The notes beneath the pieces were generated by a model. It saw only the letters and a list, made by a program, of their open reading frames with translations. It was not told where the DNA came from and searched no databases. 64,000 bases of DNA from Winogradskyella sp. (lineage in GTDB: Bacteria; Bacteroidota; Bacteroidia; Flavobacteriales; Flavobacteriaceae). Where the stretch lies: assembly GCA_028383925.1 (NCBI GenBank), contig JAOEWO010000003.1:1-64000 (forward strand), given 5' to 3'. Below are positions 55,782-64,000 of this stretch, in pieces; position 1 is the stretch's first letter; the number at the start of each line of letters is the position of its first letter. Position numbers and translations under genes: made by a program.

Positions 55782-56790
55782 ACCTGAGTTCGATTAATAA
55801 AAAGTCAGCTGATTAGATTTTACGGTTTGATATTTTATAGAAGGTTTTTTAGGTAAAAAGCTGTATGCAATAAGCCCTGCAATAATATTAGACAAGAAAT
55901 TAGTAAAGCTTCTATGTCTAGAATGTTCAATTTGACAGATATTTTTAAGTTCATCATTCACAGTTTCAATAACAGAACGTTTACGCAGTAAAATTTTATC
56001 ACTCATTGTCATTAAAGAGTGCTTCATATTGTTTTTAATATGCGTAATTAAATGCAGTCCATCAGTAAAAAGAAGTTGCATTAAATCTTTACCAACATAG
56101 CCTTTGTCTGCGTATAGTTTGCCGTAAATTTTATCTAAAAAAGACTTATTTTTTAATGGAGTTCTATCATCAACATTAGCCTGTGTTATGGTAAAGTTTA
56201 GGATCTCGCCTTTATCATTAATAACGATATGCAGTTTAAAACCATGAAACCATCCCATGGTAGATTTACCAGTAGTAGCGATGCCTTTAAAGACTTTATT
56301 GTTTCTAATTCGTTTAGGTTTACAAACTCTAACAGGTGTAGAATCCACAAAGGAAATACCTGTACAATTACCCAAACAGCAGGTCTTTAAAAACAAGGTC
56401 ATAGCCATTAAATTTTGCTGCATAAGTTCGGTAAACCTGTTGTATGAAACCGTATTAGGAAAATCTTCTTGCATGTGCTTTTGTAGGTAATAAATGTAGA
56501 AGTTTTTAAAGGTTCTAAAACCACTTAATTGAAACAAGATAGTAATGGTAATCACCTCACTTTTTGACATAACTGACGGACGTTTTGATGGATTACCCAA
56601 AAGGTGTTTATCAACTAGTTGGTCATATTCTTTACAAAATTCATCAACAAAACAGAAAATTTCAGTAATTTTAGAGTATATTATCATAGATAGATTTTTA
56701 GATTAATAAATTGAAATTCAGTACTTTAATTTACTAAAAATCTATCTTTTTTACTAATAAAAAACCACTAAATATTAATCGAACTCAGGT
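55782..56790. mobile_element. IS982-family insertion sequence, 1009 bp, complete
   Basis: The element is bounded by perfect 18-bp inverted ends (ACCTGAGTTCGATTAATA at 55782-55799 and its complement at 56773-56790) and flanked by a 5-bp duplication TATTA. It holds one intact transposase on the minus strand, whose stop codon overlaps the left end. It is inserted in the same reading direction as the surface protein. Intact ends, duplication and transposase indicate a recent event. Confidence 0.92.
55794..56687 (-). CDS. IS982 family transposase
   Basis: A 297-residue DDE transposase. Visible acidic residues are in SFVDSTPVRVC (near residue 115), YADKGYVGKDL (near residue 193) and RSVIETVNDELKN (near residue 238); the last matches the Y/R-x-x-I/V-E-T segment of IS982 enzymes. 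It is full length for the family and has no stops or shifts. It would cut at the inverted ends. Confidence 0.93.
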   Translation of the reverse strand: MIIYSKITEIFCFVDEFCKEYDQLVDKHLLGNPSKRPSVMSKSEVITITILFQLSGFRTFKNFYIYYLQKHMQEDFPNTVSYNRFTELMQQNLMAMTLFLKTCCLGNCTGISFVDSTPVRVCKPKRIRNNKVFKGIATTGKSTMGWFHGFKLHIVINDKGEILNFTITQANVDDRTPLKNKSFLDKIYGKLYADKGYVGKDLMQLLFTDGLHLITHIKNNMKHSLMTMSDKILLRKRSVIETVNDELKNICQIEHSRHRSFTNFLSNIIAGLIAYSFLPKKPSIKYQTVKSNQLTFY

Positions 56791-56795
56791 TATTA
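56791..56795. repeat. Target-site duplication, right copy (TATTA)
   Basis: Second copy of the 5-bp duplication next to the right end of the IS982-type element. Confidence 0.75.
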
Positions 56796-57302
56796 GTTAA
56801 AATTCCTGTTATAAATGGAATACATTTATTTGCATTAGCAACACTTGCGCCTGTAATATTAACTGTAGTGCTATTTGTTGTACCATTTAAGGTTACGACA
56901 TATCTATTTCTTACAATCATTTCATTTACTCCACCAACAGGGCCAACATAGTCCCATACGGATGAGTTAAACCTCATGTTGCTAGCGTTAGAACCCGCTT
57001 GTCTATAGTAAGAAAGCGTACCTGTAGCTGTTAGGACTCTTGCGCCTGACAAATCATCTGCAGGTAGATTTGAGCCAGATCCTGGTAGGCCGGCGTTTAC
57101 TTTTCTGTTATTATTTGCTAAGGCAAAAGCATTATTTAATGACGAAACAGCTGTAATAGAACCCGTGCCACCACTATTTATCAATATTGTCTTCTACATG
57201 CTGTACACTAAAGTCTGCAGTTTGTGAGAAGCTAAAAGATGTAAATAAGATTGCAAATAATAATACAGCAAATCTTGCTGTTGGTACAGTAAAATTTTTC
57301 AT
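56791..57302 (-). pseudogene. N-terminal fragment of the T9SS surface protein
   Basis: The original start is the ATG at 57302: a signal peptide (MKNFTVPTARFAVLLFAI, ending SFSQ) and ADFSVQHVEDNID, stopped by a TAG at 57174-57176. Deleting one A of the A3 run just before (57177-57179) continues the frame as DNSGGTGSITAVSSLNNAFA up to FITGILTN at the IS edge. Across the IS, with one TATTA removed, the frame continues as SSAAGADSGTAVAYLEN into the main fragment. So the gene carries two lesions: a frameshift near codon 42 and the insertion about 125 codons later. Confidence 0.85.
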
Positions 57303-57338
57303 AAGTGTGAACTTTAGTTGGGGTGAATAACTATGCAT

Positions 57339-57346
57339 CAAACCTA
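57339..57346 (-). promoter_or_regulatory. -7 box of the T9SS surface protein gene
   Basis: TAGGTTTG on the minus strand fits TAnnTTTG and lies 37 bases before the original ATG at 57302. Confidence 0.55.
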
Positions 57347-57349
57347 ATA

Positions 57350-57392
57350 TATTTCATCCACAAAGAGCATATAAATTCGATGAAATACACTT
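57350..57392 (-). promoter_or_regulatory. Shared 18-bp motif, copy 2, with inverted half-site
   Basis: The same AAGTGTATTTCATCGAAT found at 28745-28762 lies at 57375-57392 on the minus strand. A 9-bp half of it (TATTTCATC) recurs inverted: GATGAAATA at 57379-57387 and TATTTCATC at 57350-57358 on the plus strand, 20 bp apart. This is upstream of the -7 box, where activators bind. Confidence 0.55.
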
Positions 57393-57806
57393 AATATTTT
57401 TATTTATTTGAAAATCAATGATTTAGGTAATGTAATCTTGTAGGTTAAATCTTATGTTTTAAATTAAATTGACATAAAACTGACACTATTACAATTTTTT
57501 TTGTGCGATAAAAAGCCATTTATTGCAGCTGAACGGATATTTGGTGTAGTTAATCTGTGTTAATAAGCATGATACCGACAATTTAAAAATCGAAATTATT
57601 CAAGGGGTTAAAAGTGCGTGTTTATATTGCTAATTAAGAGATGAATTTAGATCCGACGAAATGTGAAATTAAAATTTAATAATTGTTAGTCAGATATTTG
57701 GGTGCACATATTTAGTTCGGTAAAAGAATAATATGCTTCATAATTAAATATTAGAGACTAAAAAGGGTAGATTTTTAAGGCTAAATGAAGGCTTTTTGAA
57801 GTTAAA

Positions 57807-58208
57807 TTATTTTTTGTGCCAAATACCATCAGCATCTAGGTAAAAACTATTGACATGGTTAAAATTACATTCTTCTGGTGCTATGATAGATAGGAATATA
57901 GAAGCGTCCGTTCTTTTGTACAAATGGTATATTTCGCCAACAATAGGCTCAAAATTAAATTTTGCACCATAGACTAAATTGTTATACTCATATTGCTGCA
58001 TCATTTCGGTATAAGCAGTTTTTAGCTCGTTGTATTTGGCTTGTACGTGCTTATTTACCTTATTAATATTTCTATTTTTCCATGCTAAAGAATCTGTTGT
58101 GGTAATTACAGGTGCAGATAAACTTGTCGCATATGGCTTTAAAAAGGCGTCATAACGTTCGGTTTCTGTATTGTAAACAACGTGATCTGGTTTTTTTTCG
58201 TTTTTCAT
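57807..58208 (-). CDS. DUF2452 domain-containing protein
   Basis: A 133-residue cytoplasmic protein, started at the ATG at 58208 (MKNEKKPDHVVYN); a TTG six codons earlier is in frame. The protein is one DUF2452 domain, with conserved Asn-Lys-x-Tyr/Phe-Glu segments (YNNLVYGAKFNFEPIVGEIYHLY in pieces) and WHKK at the end. The family is confined mainly to Bacteroidota and Proteobacteria; its role is unknown. Confidence 0.8.
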   Translation of the reverse strand: MKNEKKPDHVVYNTETERYDAFLKPYATSLSAPVITTTDSLAWKNRNINKVNKHVQAKYNELKTAYTEMMQQYEYNNLVYGAKFNFEPIVGEIYHLYKRTDASIFLSIIAPEECNFNHVNSFYLDADGIWHKK

Positions 58209-58266
58209 AGCAAGGTAAAAGGTCAATTATTTGAATGTGCAAAGTTAAGCATAACTTGGCTTAAAG

Positions 58267-58298
58267 AAAAAGCCACTACATCTCTAAGTAGTGGCTTT
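58267..58298 (-). terminator. Terminator of the amidohydrolase gene
   Basis: Arms AAAGCCACTAC (58269-58279) and GTAGTGGCTTT (58288-58298) with an 8-base loop; on the minus strand T's follow. It lies 22 bp past the stop at 58320. Confidence 0.85.
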
Positions 58299-58319
58299 AA
58301 CTTAAATTTAGCGTTTTAA

Positions 58320-61300
58320 TTAGTTTTTTACGCCTGGTAAATCTTCGGGTTTTTTTGTTTGCCAATGAAACGTTTCTGCCTTCTTCTCTACAGGTGCTAT
58401 TTCATCTAAGGTATTAGCATCGTAAACAATACCGTTTTTAATAACGTGTGTTAATGTATTTGTGTTTCTTAAATTATCTAACGGATTGGCATTCATTATA
58501 TTAATATCAGCAATTTTACCAATTTCTAGCGTACCTAAGTCGTTATCGAGCCCTAAAGCTTCGCAGCCTTTTATGGTCGCTAAACGTAATGCATCGTAAT
58601 TACTCATGCCACCACTAGCAACTGCCCATAATTCCCAGTGAAACCCTAAGCCTTGCAATTGCCCATGGCTACCAATGCCACCAATACCATCTGCTTCGAT
58701 GAGGTCTTTCATAAATTTGGCATGTTTTTTAAACACATGTTCTTCATCCATAAACCAACCTGGTCTGCGTCTCGATTTTTGAGCTAATTCTGCATAAGGT
58801 GTAAAATACTGCATCTTTTTATCGGCGTATGGATTTTCTCTAGAGTAAAAATAATTTTCAGCCCAAGGGCCTCCATAACTTACCAAAAGTGTTGGTGTAA
58901 TTGCCATTTGCGACTGTGCTGCTGTTTTAATAACATCTTCGTAAATAGGGTAAATAGGGAAGGAGTGCTCGTGCCCAGGATAACCATCCATCATATTTAC
59001 CATATTTTGTTTAAAGTCTAAACCACCTTCTGTTGTTGGCATCAACTTTAATTCTTTTGCAGCCATAATTACCCATTGGCGTTGTTGGCGATTACCTACC
59101 AAATAACTTTTAATACTTTTTGTATTGTAATATTCGCTGTATTGTTTTAAAACATCTTTGGCATGCTCTAAACTTGTAATATTATAAGCCCAATAGCCAA
59201 CGCCTGGCCCAGTACTGTATACACGTGGGCCATGAATCATTCCAGCTTCGACCATGTCTGAGTAGGTTAATACATCTGTTTTTGCTGTTTGTGGGTCTCT
59301 AGTTGTAGTGACGCCATACGCTAAATTTGCAGAGTAGATCCAAACTTGGTTTTTATGAATACCCCAATTTGGCCACATGTGTGCATGTGTGTCTACAAAA
59401 CCAGGTGTTACAGTTTTACCTTTAATGTCTATAACTTTGGCATCATTTGGTATAGTAAAACTTCCGGAAGCACCAATATTAACAATACGATTATTTTCAA
59501 TTAAAATATCACCATTTTCAATAACTTGTTTACCATTCATGGTAATAATTCGGCCACCTTTAAGTAAGGTCTTTCCTTTTGGTATGGCGCGTTTGTAGCT
59601 TACTTTTACTTTAAATTCTTCTGCTATAAATGTGGGTGTTTTTAGGGTTTCTATTTTTGTTAAATCGGTTTTTGTTTCTTTTTTATTTTTATTAGCCAAT
59701 TCTAAACTATCTGTAAATTGTTTGCTTTTTTCTAAATCATAACTAAAATGACTAGCACCTAAAGACCAATGTACTTTTTTGCCAGAATTAGACCATACCG
59801 GAAATTCGCCTCCCATAACCGTTAATTTATGAGCAGGAAAAGCAGCATTTTCTGGTTTTGCTAAATTAATTGTTGGTGTTGTTCCTATTAAAGGGATTAC
59901 GACTGTATAAATATCATTATTAATTTTAGCCAAAGCGTGTTTACCATCTGGCGAAATTTTAATTTCACTAGGACTAGAGCCTTTGTTAGTTTCGCGCCAA
60001 CCTTCCTCGTGAGTAGGCATTGCAGCTGCATGGTCATGGTCTTTACCAAAAACGTCAGACGAACCGTAGGTTTTAATACCTGTTAACTTTAAATGTTCTT
60101 TTTCATCAGTTCCGTCCCAGCGGATAGAAATTAAGCCTTTACTGCCGTGGTTTAGATGTAAACGGTCATTACTAGTTGTAAAGTGTGGCATGGTTCTGCC
60201 TTTAGATTTATCTATTATAGTAATTGCACCTCCGTTAGACGAAATCCAAGCTAATTCTTCATAAACACGACCATTAAATGGGTCAATAGCATCATCATAA
60301 GTTTGTGCTGCACCTTTTGTAAAAGCTATACGATTGCTGTTGTAAGACCAAGCCGGATTGCTATAAATACCACGTTCTTCAGTTAATTTTACAGCATTGC
60401 CCTTTCCGGTAGCGTTTACTTTGTATAAGTGTCCGCCGTTGGGTTTCCAGGTGGTAAACACAATTTGCTTACCATCTGGTGACCACTCTGGCATGGCTTC
60501 TGTAAAATTATGAGAAGTTAAGCGTTTTGGTTTTCCGTTTTTAAGATCCATAACATATAATCTGTTTAATGCTGTAAACGCAATTTGTTTGCCATTTGGT
60601 GACGGTTTAGCATCTCTAATTTGGGTTACAAAACCTTCAGGTGCGTCATCTATTGGGTATTTAAATGCTACCATTGGTCCCATATCTAAATCTACATCTA
60701 CAGAAAATTTAATTTCTGTTGCTTTGCCATTTTCTATACCAATACTGTAGATTTTACCTCCATAAGAGGCAATAAGATTTTTACTATTTGGTGTAAATGC
60801 CATTGCTGGCAAAACCCCAAGTGGAGCAATAGATTCTTGGTCGTCGCGTTGCACTGGGTAAGCCAACCAGCGTTCTTCGCCAGTGTTGAGGTTACGTAGT
60901 ACGAGCCCAGTATGCTCTTCAAAACGACTACCATAAACCATCCATTTTCCATCTTTAGAAAGCGTTGGAGTAAATGCAGAGCCATAGCGCGAGGTTATGG
61001 TTTCTGTATCTGCATCTTCACGATCAAAACTCATAATTTGGTATTGAGGTAACTGTGCATTATAGTTCCAAGCGCCAGTTCGGCTAGAAAAATAAATGTG
61101 TTTATCATCTGCACTAAATGCAGGATCTATATATTTTTTAGATTTTTGGTCTGCCATTAAATCGGCACCAGAGCCACCATCTTTATGTATTATAAATGGT
61201 TTTATATTACGCCTACCGTGTGTACCAACAATGTACTCACCATCTGGACTCCAAGCAGCAGAAACATGGTATTTGTTTTTGTCTTTGGTGAGTTGTTTTT

Positions 61301-61688
61301 GTGTTTTAGTAGTCAAATTCATTGTCCAAAGATTATCAGAACCACTTTTGTCTGAAATAAACAGAATACTTTTACCATCGGGACTGTAACGCGGATGTAC
61401 ATCATAAGGCATGCCTTCTGTAATACGTGTTGCTTTTCCGCCATTTATAGGAATAGTGTAAAGGTCACCCATCATATCAAATATAATGGTGTTGCCATTT
61501 GGACTCACATCTACCGAAATCCAAGTACCTTTATCTGTAGTGAAGTTAATTTTTCGGGTGGGTTCTAAAGGCAACTCTTTTGTCGCTTTTTTTGTAGAAT
61601 CTTGTGTTTTGGTATCTTCTTGTGCAAAAGATGTGCTTAAGCTAAAAAGTAAGCATAGGGCAATACAAAATTGGGTATACTTTTTCAT
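58320..61688 (-). CDS. Exported TolB-type propeller fused to an amidohydrolase
   Basis: A 1122-residue protein with a signal peptide (1-22, ending SFAQ). Residues 35-690 are repeated TolB/PD40 beta-propeller blades (HPRYSPDGKSILFISDKSG, PEWSPDGKQIVFTTW). Residues 715-1100 form an amidohydrolase-superfamily domain with the metal HxH in GFVDTHAHMWP (near residue 765) and a C-terminal LGTLEIGKIADINIMNANP. It would act in the periplasm, possibly on cyclic amides or peptides. The propeller probably gates the active site. The substrate is not predictable. Confidence 0.9.
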   Translation of the reverse strand: MKKYTQFCIALCLLFSLSTSFAQEDTKTQDSTKKATKELPLEPTRKINFTTDKGTWISVDVSPNGNTIIFDMMGDLYTIPINGGKATRITEGMPYDVHPRYSPDGKSILFISDKSGSDNLWTMNLTTKTQKQLTKDKNKYHVSAAWSPDGEYIVGTHGRRNIKPFIIHKDGGSGADLMADQKSKKYIDPAFSADDKHIYFSSRTGAWNYNAQLPQYQIMSFDREDADTETITSRYGSAFTPTLSKDGKWMVYGSRFEEHTGLVLRNLNTGEERWLAYPVQRDDQESIAPLGVLPAMAFTPNSKNLIASYGGKIYSIGIENGKATEIKFSVDVDLDMGPMVAFKYPIDDAPEGFVTQIRDAKPSPNGKQIAFTALNRLYVMDLKNGKPKRLTSHNFTEAMPEWSPDGKQIVFTTWKPNGGHLYKVNATGKGNAVKLTEERGIYSNPAWSYNSNRIAFTKGAAQTYDDAIDPFNGRVYEELAWISSNGGAITIIDKSKGRTMPHFTTSNDRLHLNHGSKGLISIRWDGTDEKEHLKLTGIKTYGSSDVFGKDHDHAAAMPTHEEGWRETNKGSSPSEIKISPDGKHALAKINNDIYTVVIPLIGTTPTINLAKPENAAFPAHKLTVMGGEFPVWSNSGKKVHWSLGASHFSYDLEKSKQFTDSLELANKNKKETKTDLTKIETLKTPTFIAEEFKVKVSYKRAIPKGKTLLKGGRIITMNGKQVIENGDILIENNRIVNIGASGSFTIPNDAKVIDIKGKTVTPGFVDTHAHMWPNWGIHKNQVWIYSANLAYGVTTTRDPQTAKTDVLTYSDMVEAGMIHGPRVYSTGPGVGYWAYNITSLEHAKDVLKQYSEYYNTKSIKSYLVGNRQQRQWVIMAAKELKLMPTTEGGLDFKQNMVNMMDGYPGHEHSFPIYPIYEDVIKTAAQSQMAITPTLLVSYGGPWAENYFYSRENPYADKKMQYFTPYAELAQKSRRRPGWFMDEEHVFKKHAKFMKDLIEADGIGGIGSHGQLQGLGFHWELWAVASGGMSNYDALRLATIKGCEALGLDNDLGTLEIGKIADINIMNANPLDNLRNTNTLTHVIKNGIVYDANTLDEIAPVEKKAETFHWQTKKPEDLPGVKN

Positions 61689-61923
61689 CTGGTGGTTGGT
61701 TAAACTAATTATATCTCTAAAAATAAGAAATATAATGCTTGCTTTTTGTTAATTTATAATCCCATTAAAAATCTTTTGAAGTTTTAGGGCTTTTCCTATA
61801 TTTAGATACTTTAATTAGCTTTATTATTTTGTGATTAATTTGTAGAATTTTATACGTTATAATACTGTAGAATTTAACTCATAAATAAGTTTACCCACTA
61901 ATAAATAAAAATACCAATAGATA

Positions 61924-62283
61924 ATGACCATTAAAGATTTAGTAGGTAAGTTTAATATAATAGGAACTAATCAAGATGATGAAACAGAAAGTTATAAAGG
62001 TGTTTTAGAGTTAGAATTAGATGGCACTAATAGAATCTATGCCAAATGGCTTATTAATAATAACCAAATGCAAACAGGTATTGGTTTTTTTAAAGACCAT
62101 ATTTTGGTTATTAATTTTAAATATATTGGTGAAGAAGAGAAAATATATAAGGGCGTTGTGGTTTATAAATGCATGACTAAAGATATTTTAGAAGGCTTTT
62201 GGTCAGAAAAACATGGTGACCCTTTGTATTTGGGCTCTGAACGTTGTTTTAGAATTGGCATTACCAAAACCTTGCTAAACTAA
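61924..62283 (+). CDS. Unrecognised small cytoplasmic protein
   Basis: A 119-residue protein with no signal or membrane segment. The pattern of alternating strands (KGVLELELDGTNRIYAKWLI, HILVINFKYIG) suggests a small beta-barrel. I recognise no family. It stands alone between the amidohydrolase start and tRNA-Met. Confidence 0.65.
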   Translation: MTIKDLVGKFNIIGTNQDDETESYKGVLELELDGTNRIYAKWLINNNQMQTGIGFFKDHILVINFKYIGEEEKIYKGVVVYKCMTKDILEGFWSEKHGDPLYLGSERCFRIGITKTLLN

Positions 62284-62426
62284 TTTAATTTATTTCTTAA
62301 TTTTTTGTGTTTTTTTTGGAATTATCGATGTTGTTTCGTTAATGATAATCTTTACATTATTGAATGTTAATATTGTTGGTAAATCACTACTGCGATGTGC
62401 TTAAAGAAGAGCTTCATACAATCTGT

Positions 62427-62460
62427 AAAAAAAAGTCTAGTACTTTCGTACTAGACTTTT
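62427..62460 (-). terminator. Terminator of tRNA-Met
   Basis: A perfect 13-bp stem AAAAGTCTAGTAC (62431-62443) with GTACTAGACTTTT (62448-62460), 4-base loop, followed on the minus strand by eight T's. It lies eight bp past the tRNA. Confidence 0.9.
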
Positions 62461-62467
62461 ACTATTG

Positions 62468-62541
62468 TAGCGAGAACGAGAATTGAACTCGTGACCTCCG
62501 GGTTATGAATCCGACGCTCTAACCAACTGAGCTACCTCGCC
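62468..62541 (-). tRNA. tRNA-Met (CAU anticodon)
   Basis: A 74-base cloverleaf on the minus strand. The acceptor starts GGCGAGG, the D arm has GCTCAGTTGGTTAGAGC, the anticodon loop is TTCATAA (anticodon CAU) and the T arm has GTTCAATTC. The 3' CCA is not encoded. The first pair is G-U and the last anticodon-stem pair is A-C, neither unusual. The body lacks the initiator-type features, so elongator Met is most likely; a tRNA-Ile2 modified by TilS cannot be ruled out. Confidence 0.93.
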
Positions 62542-62670
62542 ATAATTTCGGGTGTAAATATAGAAACAATTTTTACGACTCCAAGCATATCAATCTAAAA
62601 AAATAATTTTTAATTTAAAGTTCTTAATTCTTGTATAATTGTATATATTGGCACTCAATACAATGCAATT

Positions 62671-63063
62671 ATGGACGATAAAGTAAAATATGAAATGGAG
62701 TTTGTTATACAAGCATCTCCGGCACTTATATACACCTATATATCAACACCTTCAGGTTTGTCTGAGTGGTTTGCAGATAATGTAAATTCTCGTGGAGAAT
62801 TATTTACATTTATCTGGGATGGCTCTGAAGAACAAGCAAAATTACTGACAAAGAAAAGTGGAGAACGTGTTAAGTACAGATGGCTCGAAGATGATGAAGA
62901 TGGCGCATCTTACTTTTTTGAGATAAGAATACAAGTAGATGAGATAACAAAAGATGTTTCATTAATGATTACAGATTTCTCTGAAGAGGATGAGGTAGAA
63001 GAAGCTAAAATGCTTTGGGATAATCATATTTCTAGTTTAAAACAAGTTTTAGGCTCTAGATAA
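62671..63063 (+). CDS. START-like (SRPBCC) domain protein
   Basis: A 130-residue single-domain protein. The fold opens with YEMEFVIQASPALIYTYIS and continues with PSGLSEWFADNV, the marks of AHSA1/START-like cavities; an acidic stretch (EEDEVEEAKMLW) lies near the end. It binds a hydrophobic ligand or acts as a chaperone cofactor, judged from family only. It lies just before the aminotransferase, separated by a terminator. Confidence 0.85.
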   Translation: MDDKVKYEMEFVIQASPALIYTYISTPSGLSEWFADNVNSRGELFTFIWDGSEEQAKLLTKKSGERVKYRWLEDDEDGASYFFEIRIQVDEITKDVSLMITDFSEEDEVEEAKMLWDNHISSLKQVLGSR

Positions 63064-63085
63064 GTGTAACTAACTAATCTATATA

Positions 63086-63093
63086 TATCTTTG
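63086..63093 (+). promoter_or_regulatory. -7 box of the aminotransferase gene
   Basis: TATCTTTG fits TAnnTTTG. Its last two bases belong to the first arm of the hairpin at 63092-63123, so transcripts starting a few bases later lack part of that arm and escape termination. Confidence 0.5.
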
Positions 63094-63130
63094 TCTCGGT
63101 TTAATTTTAAATAAATCGAGACATTTTTTT
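63092..63130 (+). terminator. Terminator of the START-like gene
   Basis: A 12-bp stem (63092-63103 with 63112-63123, outer TGTCTCG/CGAGACA) and a seven-base T run that ends at the base before the aminotransferase ATG. Confidence 0.8.
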
Positions 63131-63985
63131 ATGATAAATTTTAATGGAAATTTAGTAGCTCAAAACGATTCTAAACTAACAACAGAAAATAGAGGCTACA
63201 AATATGGTGACGCACTTTTTGAAACGTTAAAGGTTGTAAATGGTAAGATTTTCTTTTGGGAAGATCACTATTTTAGGTTAATGGCGTCTATGCGTATTCT
63301 TCGTATGACAATCCCTATGCAGTTTACTATGGAATTTTTGGAATCAGAAATTTTAAAAACTGTCGAAGCCAATAACTTGCTAAAATCTGTTGCTCGTGTT
63401 CGTCTTAATGTAGATAGAGGTGAAGGTGGTAAATATTTACCATTAAACACAGCAGAGGTTGGTTTTAATATTAGTGCAGAAGCTCACAATAATCCTTTTT
63501 ACACCATAGATACAAATGCTAATTGTGTTGTAGATTTGTATAAAGACTACTTTATGGCACCTGGTTTATTATCGGGTTTAAAATCTAACAATAAAGCATT
63601 ACCCGTTATTGGTAGTATTTACGCAAAAGAAAACGATTTAGATAATTGTTTGGTTTTAAACACTAATAAAAGCGTAATAGAAGCGCTTAACGGTAATTTG
63701 TTTTTGGTTAAAGGTGACAAGATTAAAACACCACCATTAGAAGACGGTTGCCTTAAAGGTGTTATGAGAAAGCAAATTTTAGATGTTTTAGCTAAAGATG
63801 TAAATTTATTTGTAGAGGAAGCATCTATAAGTCCTTTTGAATTGCAAAAAGCAGATGAGCTATTTATAACTAATGTTATTAAAGGTATAGTGCCAATTAC
63901 ACAGTATCGCAAAAAAACATATGGCAGTGCTTTTGCACAAAAAACAATTGCAAAATTAAATGCGAAGTTGCGTTTAATGTCTTAA
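63131..63985 (+). CDS. Class IV aminotransferase (PabC/branched-chain type)
   Basis: A 284-residue PLP enzyme. The fold opens with NRGYKYGDALFETLKV, Arg-rich PLP-phosphate contacts follow, and the Schiff-base Lys is likely in SGLKSNNKALPV (near residue 155). ALNGNLFLVKGDKI and the TPPLEDGCLKGVMR segment match branched-chain aminotransferase or aminodeoxychorismate lyase. Which of the two cannot be settled here. It is complete and ends 15 bases before the window edge. Confidence 0.88.
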   Translation: MINFNGNLVAQNDSKLTTENRGYKYGDALFETLKVVNGKIFFWEDHYFRLMASMRILRMTIPMQFTMEFLESEILKTVEANNLLKSVARVRLNVDRGEGGKYLPLNTAEVGFNISAEAHNNPFYTIDTNANCVVDLYKDYFMAPGLLSGLKSNNKALPVIGSIYAKENDLDNCLVLNTNKSVIEALNGNLFLVKGDKIKTPPLEDGCLKGVMRKQILDVLAKDVNLFVEEASISPFELQKADELFITNVIKGIVPITQYRKKTYGSAFAQKTIAKLNAKLRLMS

Positions 63986-64000
63986 TACTTTGTTTTAAAA

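Larger units (their letters stand above)
57303..57806. other. 504-bp non-coding region upstream of the surface protein
   Basis: AT-rich, without an open frame of note. Its first 90 bp hold the surface-gene promoter (-7 box at 57339-57346, half-sites at 57350-57358 and 57379-57387). I see nothing recognisable in the remaining 400 bp. Confidence 0.6.

Overview
This AT-rich window is chromosomal DNA from a member of the Bacteroidota, most likely a marine Flavobacteriaceae. Supporting signs are the Bacteroidota -7 promoter box (TAnnTTTG) and the lack of Shine-Dalgarno sites. There is also a large type IX secretion (T9SS) cell-surface protein, a carboxypeptidase-regulatory-domain TonB receptor, a PUR/DUF3276 protein, YifB, and a green-type proteorhodopsin paired with a Blh carotene cleavage enzyme. 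I place it only at family level.

Layout: 0-6.7 kb is a minus-strand MoxR/DUF58/DUF4350/DUF4129/SpoIIM membrane operon, with an RDD protein and a TRIC channel diverging from it. 8-14.6 kb holds a cyclophilin lipoprotein, a CoA-type Nudix hydrolase, an acyltransferase, an intact ECF sigma with a membrane partner, a TonB receptor, a thioredoxin-like protein and a CsaA-like tRNA-binding protein. 15-28.7 kb is mostly housekeeping: an M14 peptidase, a PUR protein, an ABC exporter, leucine-type dehydrogenase, NusB-DUF1573-YajC, an HTH pair, a sirtuin and TrmH. 28.9-35.2 kb has yifB/comM and then a five-gene 5-oxoproline module: DUF2891 lipoprotein, an Nramp-fold transporter lacking the metal-binding residues, PxpA, PxpB and PxpC. 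35.3-37.8 kb is an unrecognised module of two paralogous small proteins, a 7-TM protein and an overlapping histidine kinase with no response regulator. 37.8-44.4 kb holds RluA, PanB, SdaA and DnaK. 44.4-46.2 kb is the divergent blh/proteorhodopsin phototrophy pair.

46.4-57.3 kb shows gene decay. An ECF sigma gene has an in-frame TAA near its 5' end. Its partner gene is cut by a one-base shift in an A9 tract. A 2215-residue T9SS surface protein is interrupted by a complete IS982-family element (1009 bp, TSD TATTA) and also has a one-base frameshift just after its signal peptide. Removing the insertion, one TSD copy and the extra base restores one continuous frame. 57.8-64 kb holds a DUF2452 protein, a TolB-propeller/amidohydrolase fusion, an unrecognised small protein, tRNA-Met, a START-like protein and a class IV aminotransferase.

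The points most worth following are the 5-oxoproline module with its non-canonical Nramp protein, the paralogue/7-TM/kinase module, an 18-bp motif shared by two distant envelope-gene promoters, promoters that sit inside the previous gene's terminator hairpin, and the clustered gene decay.
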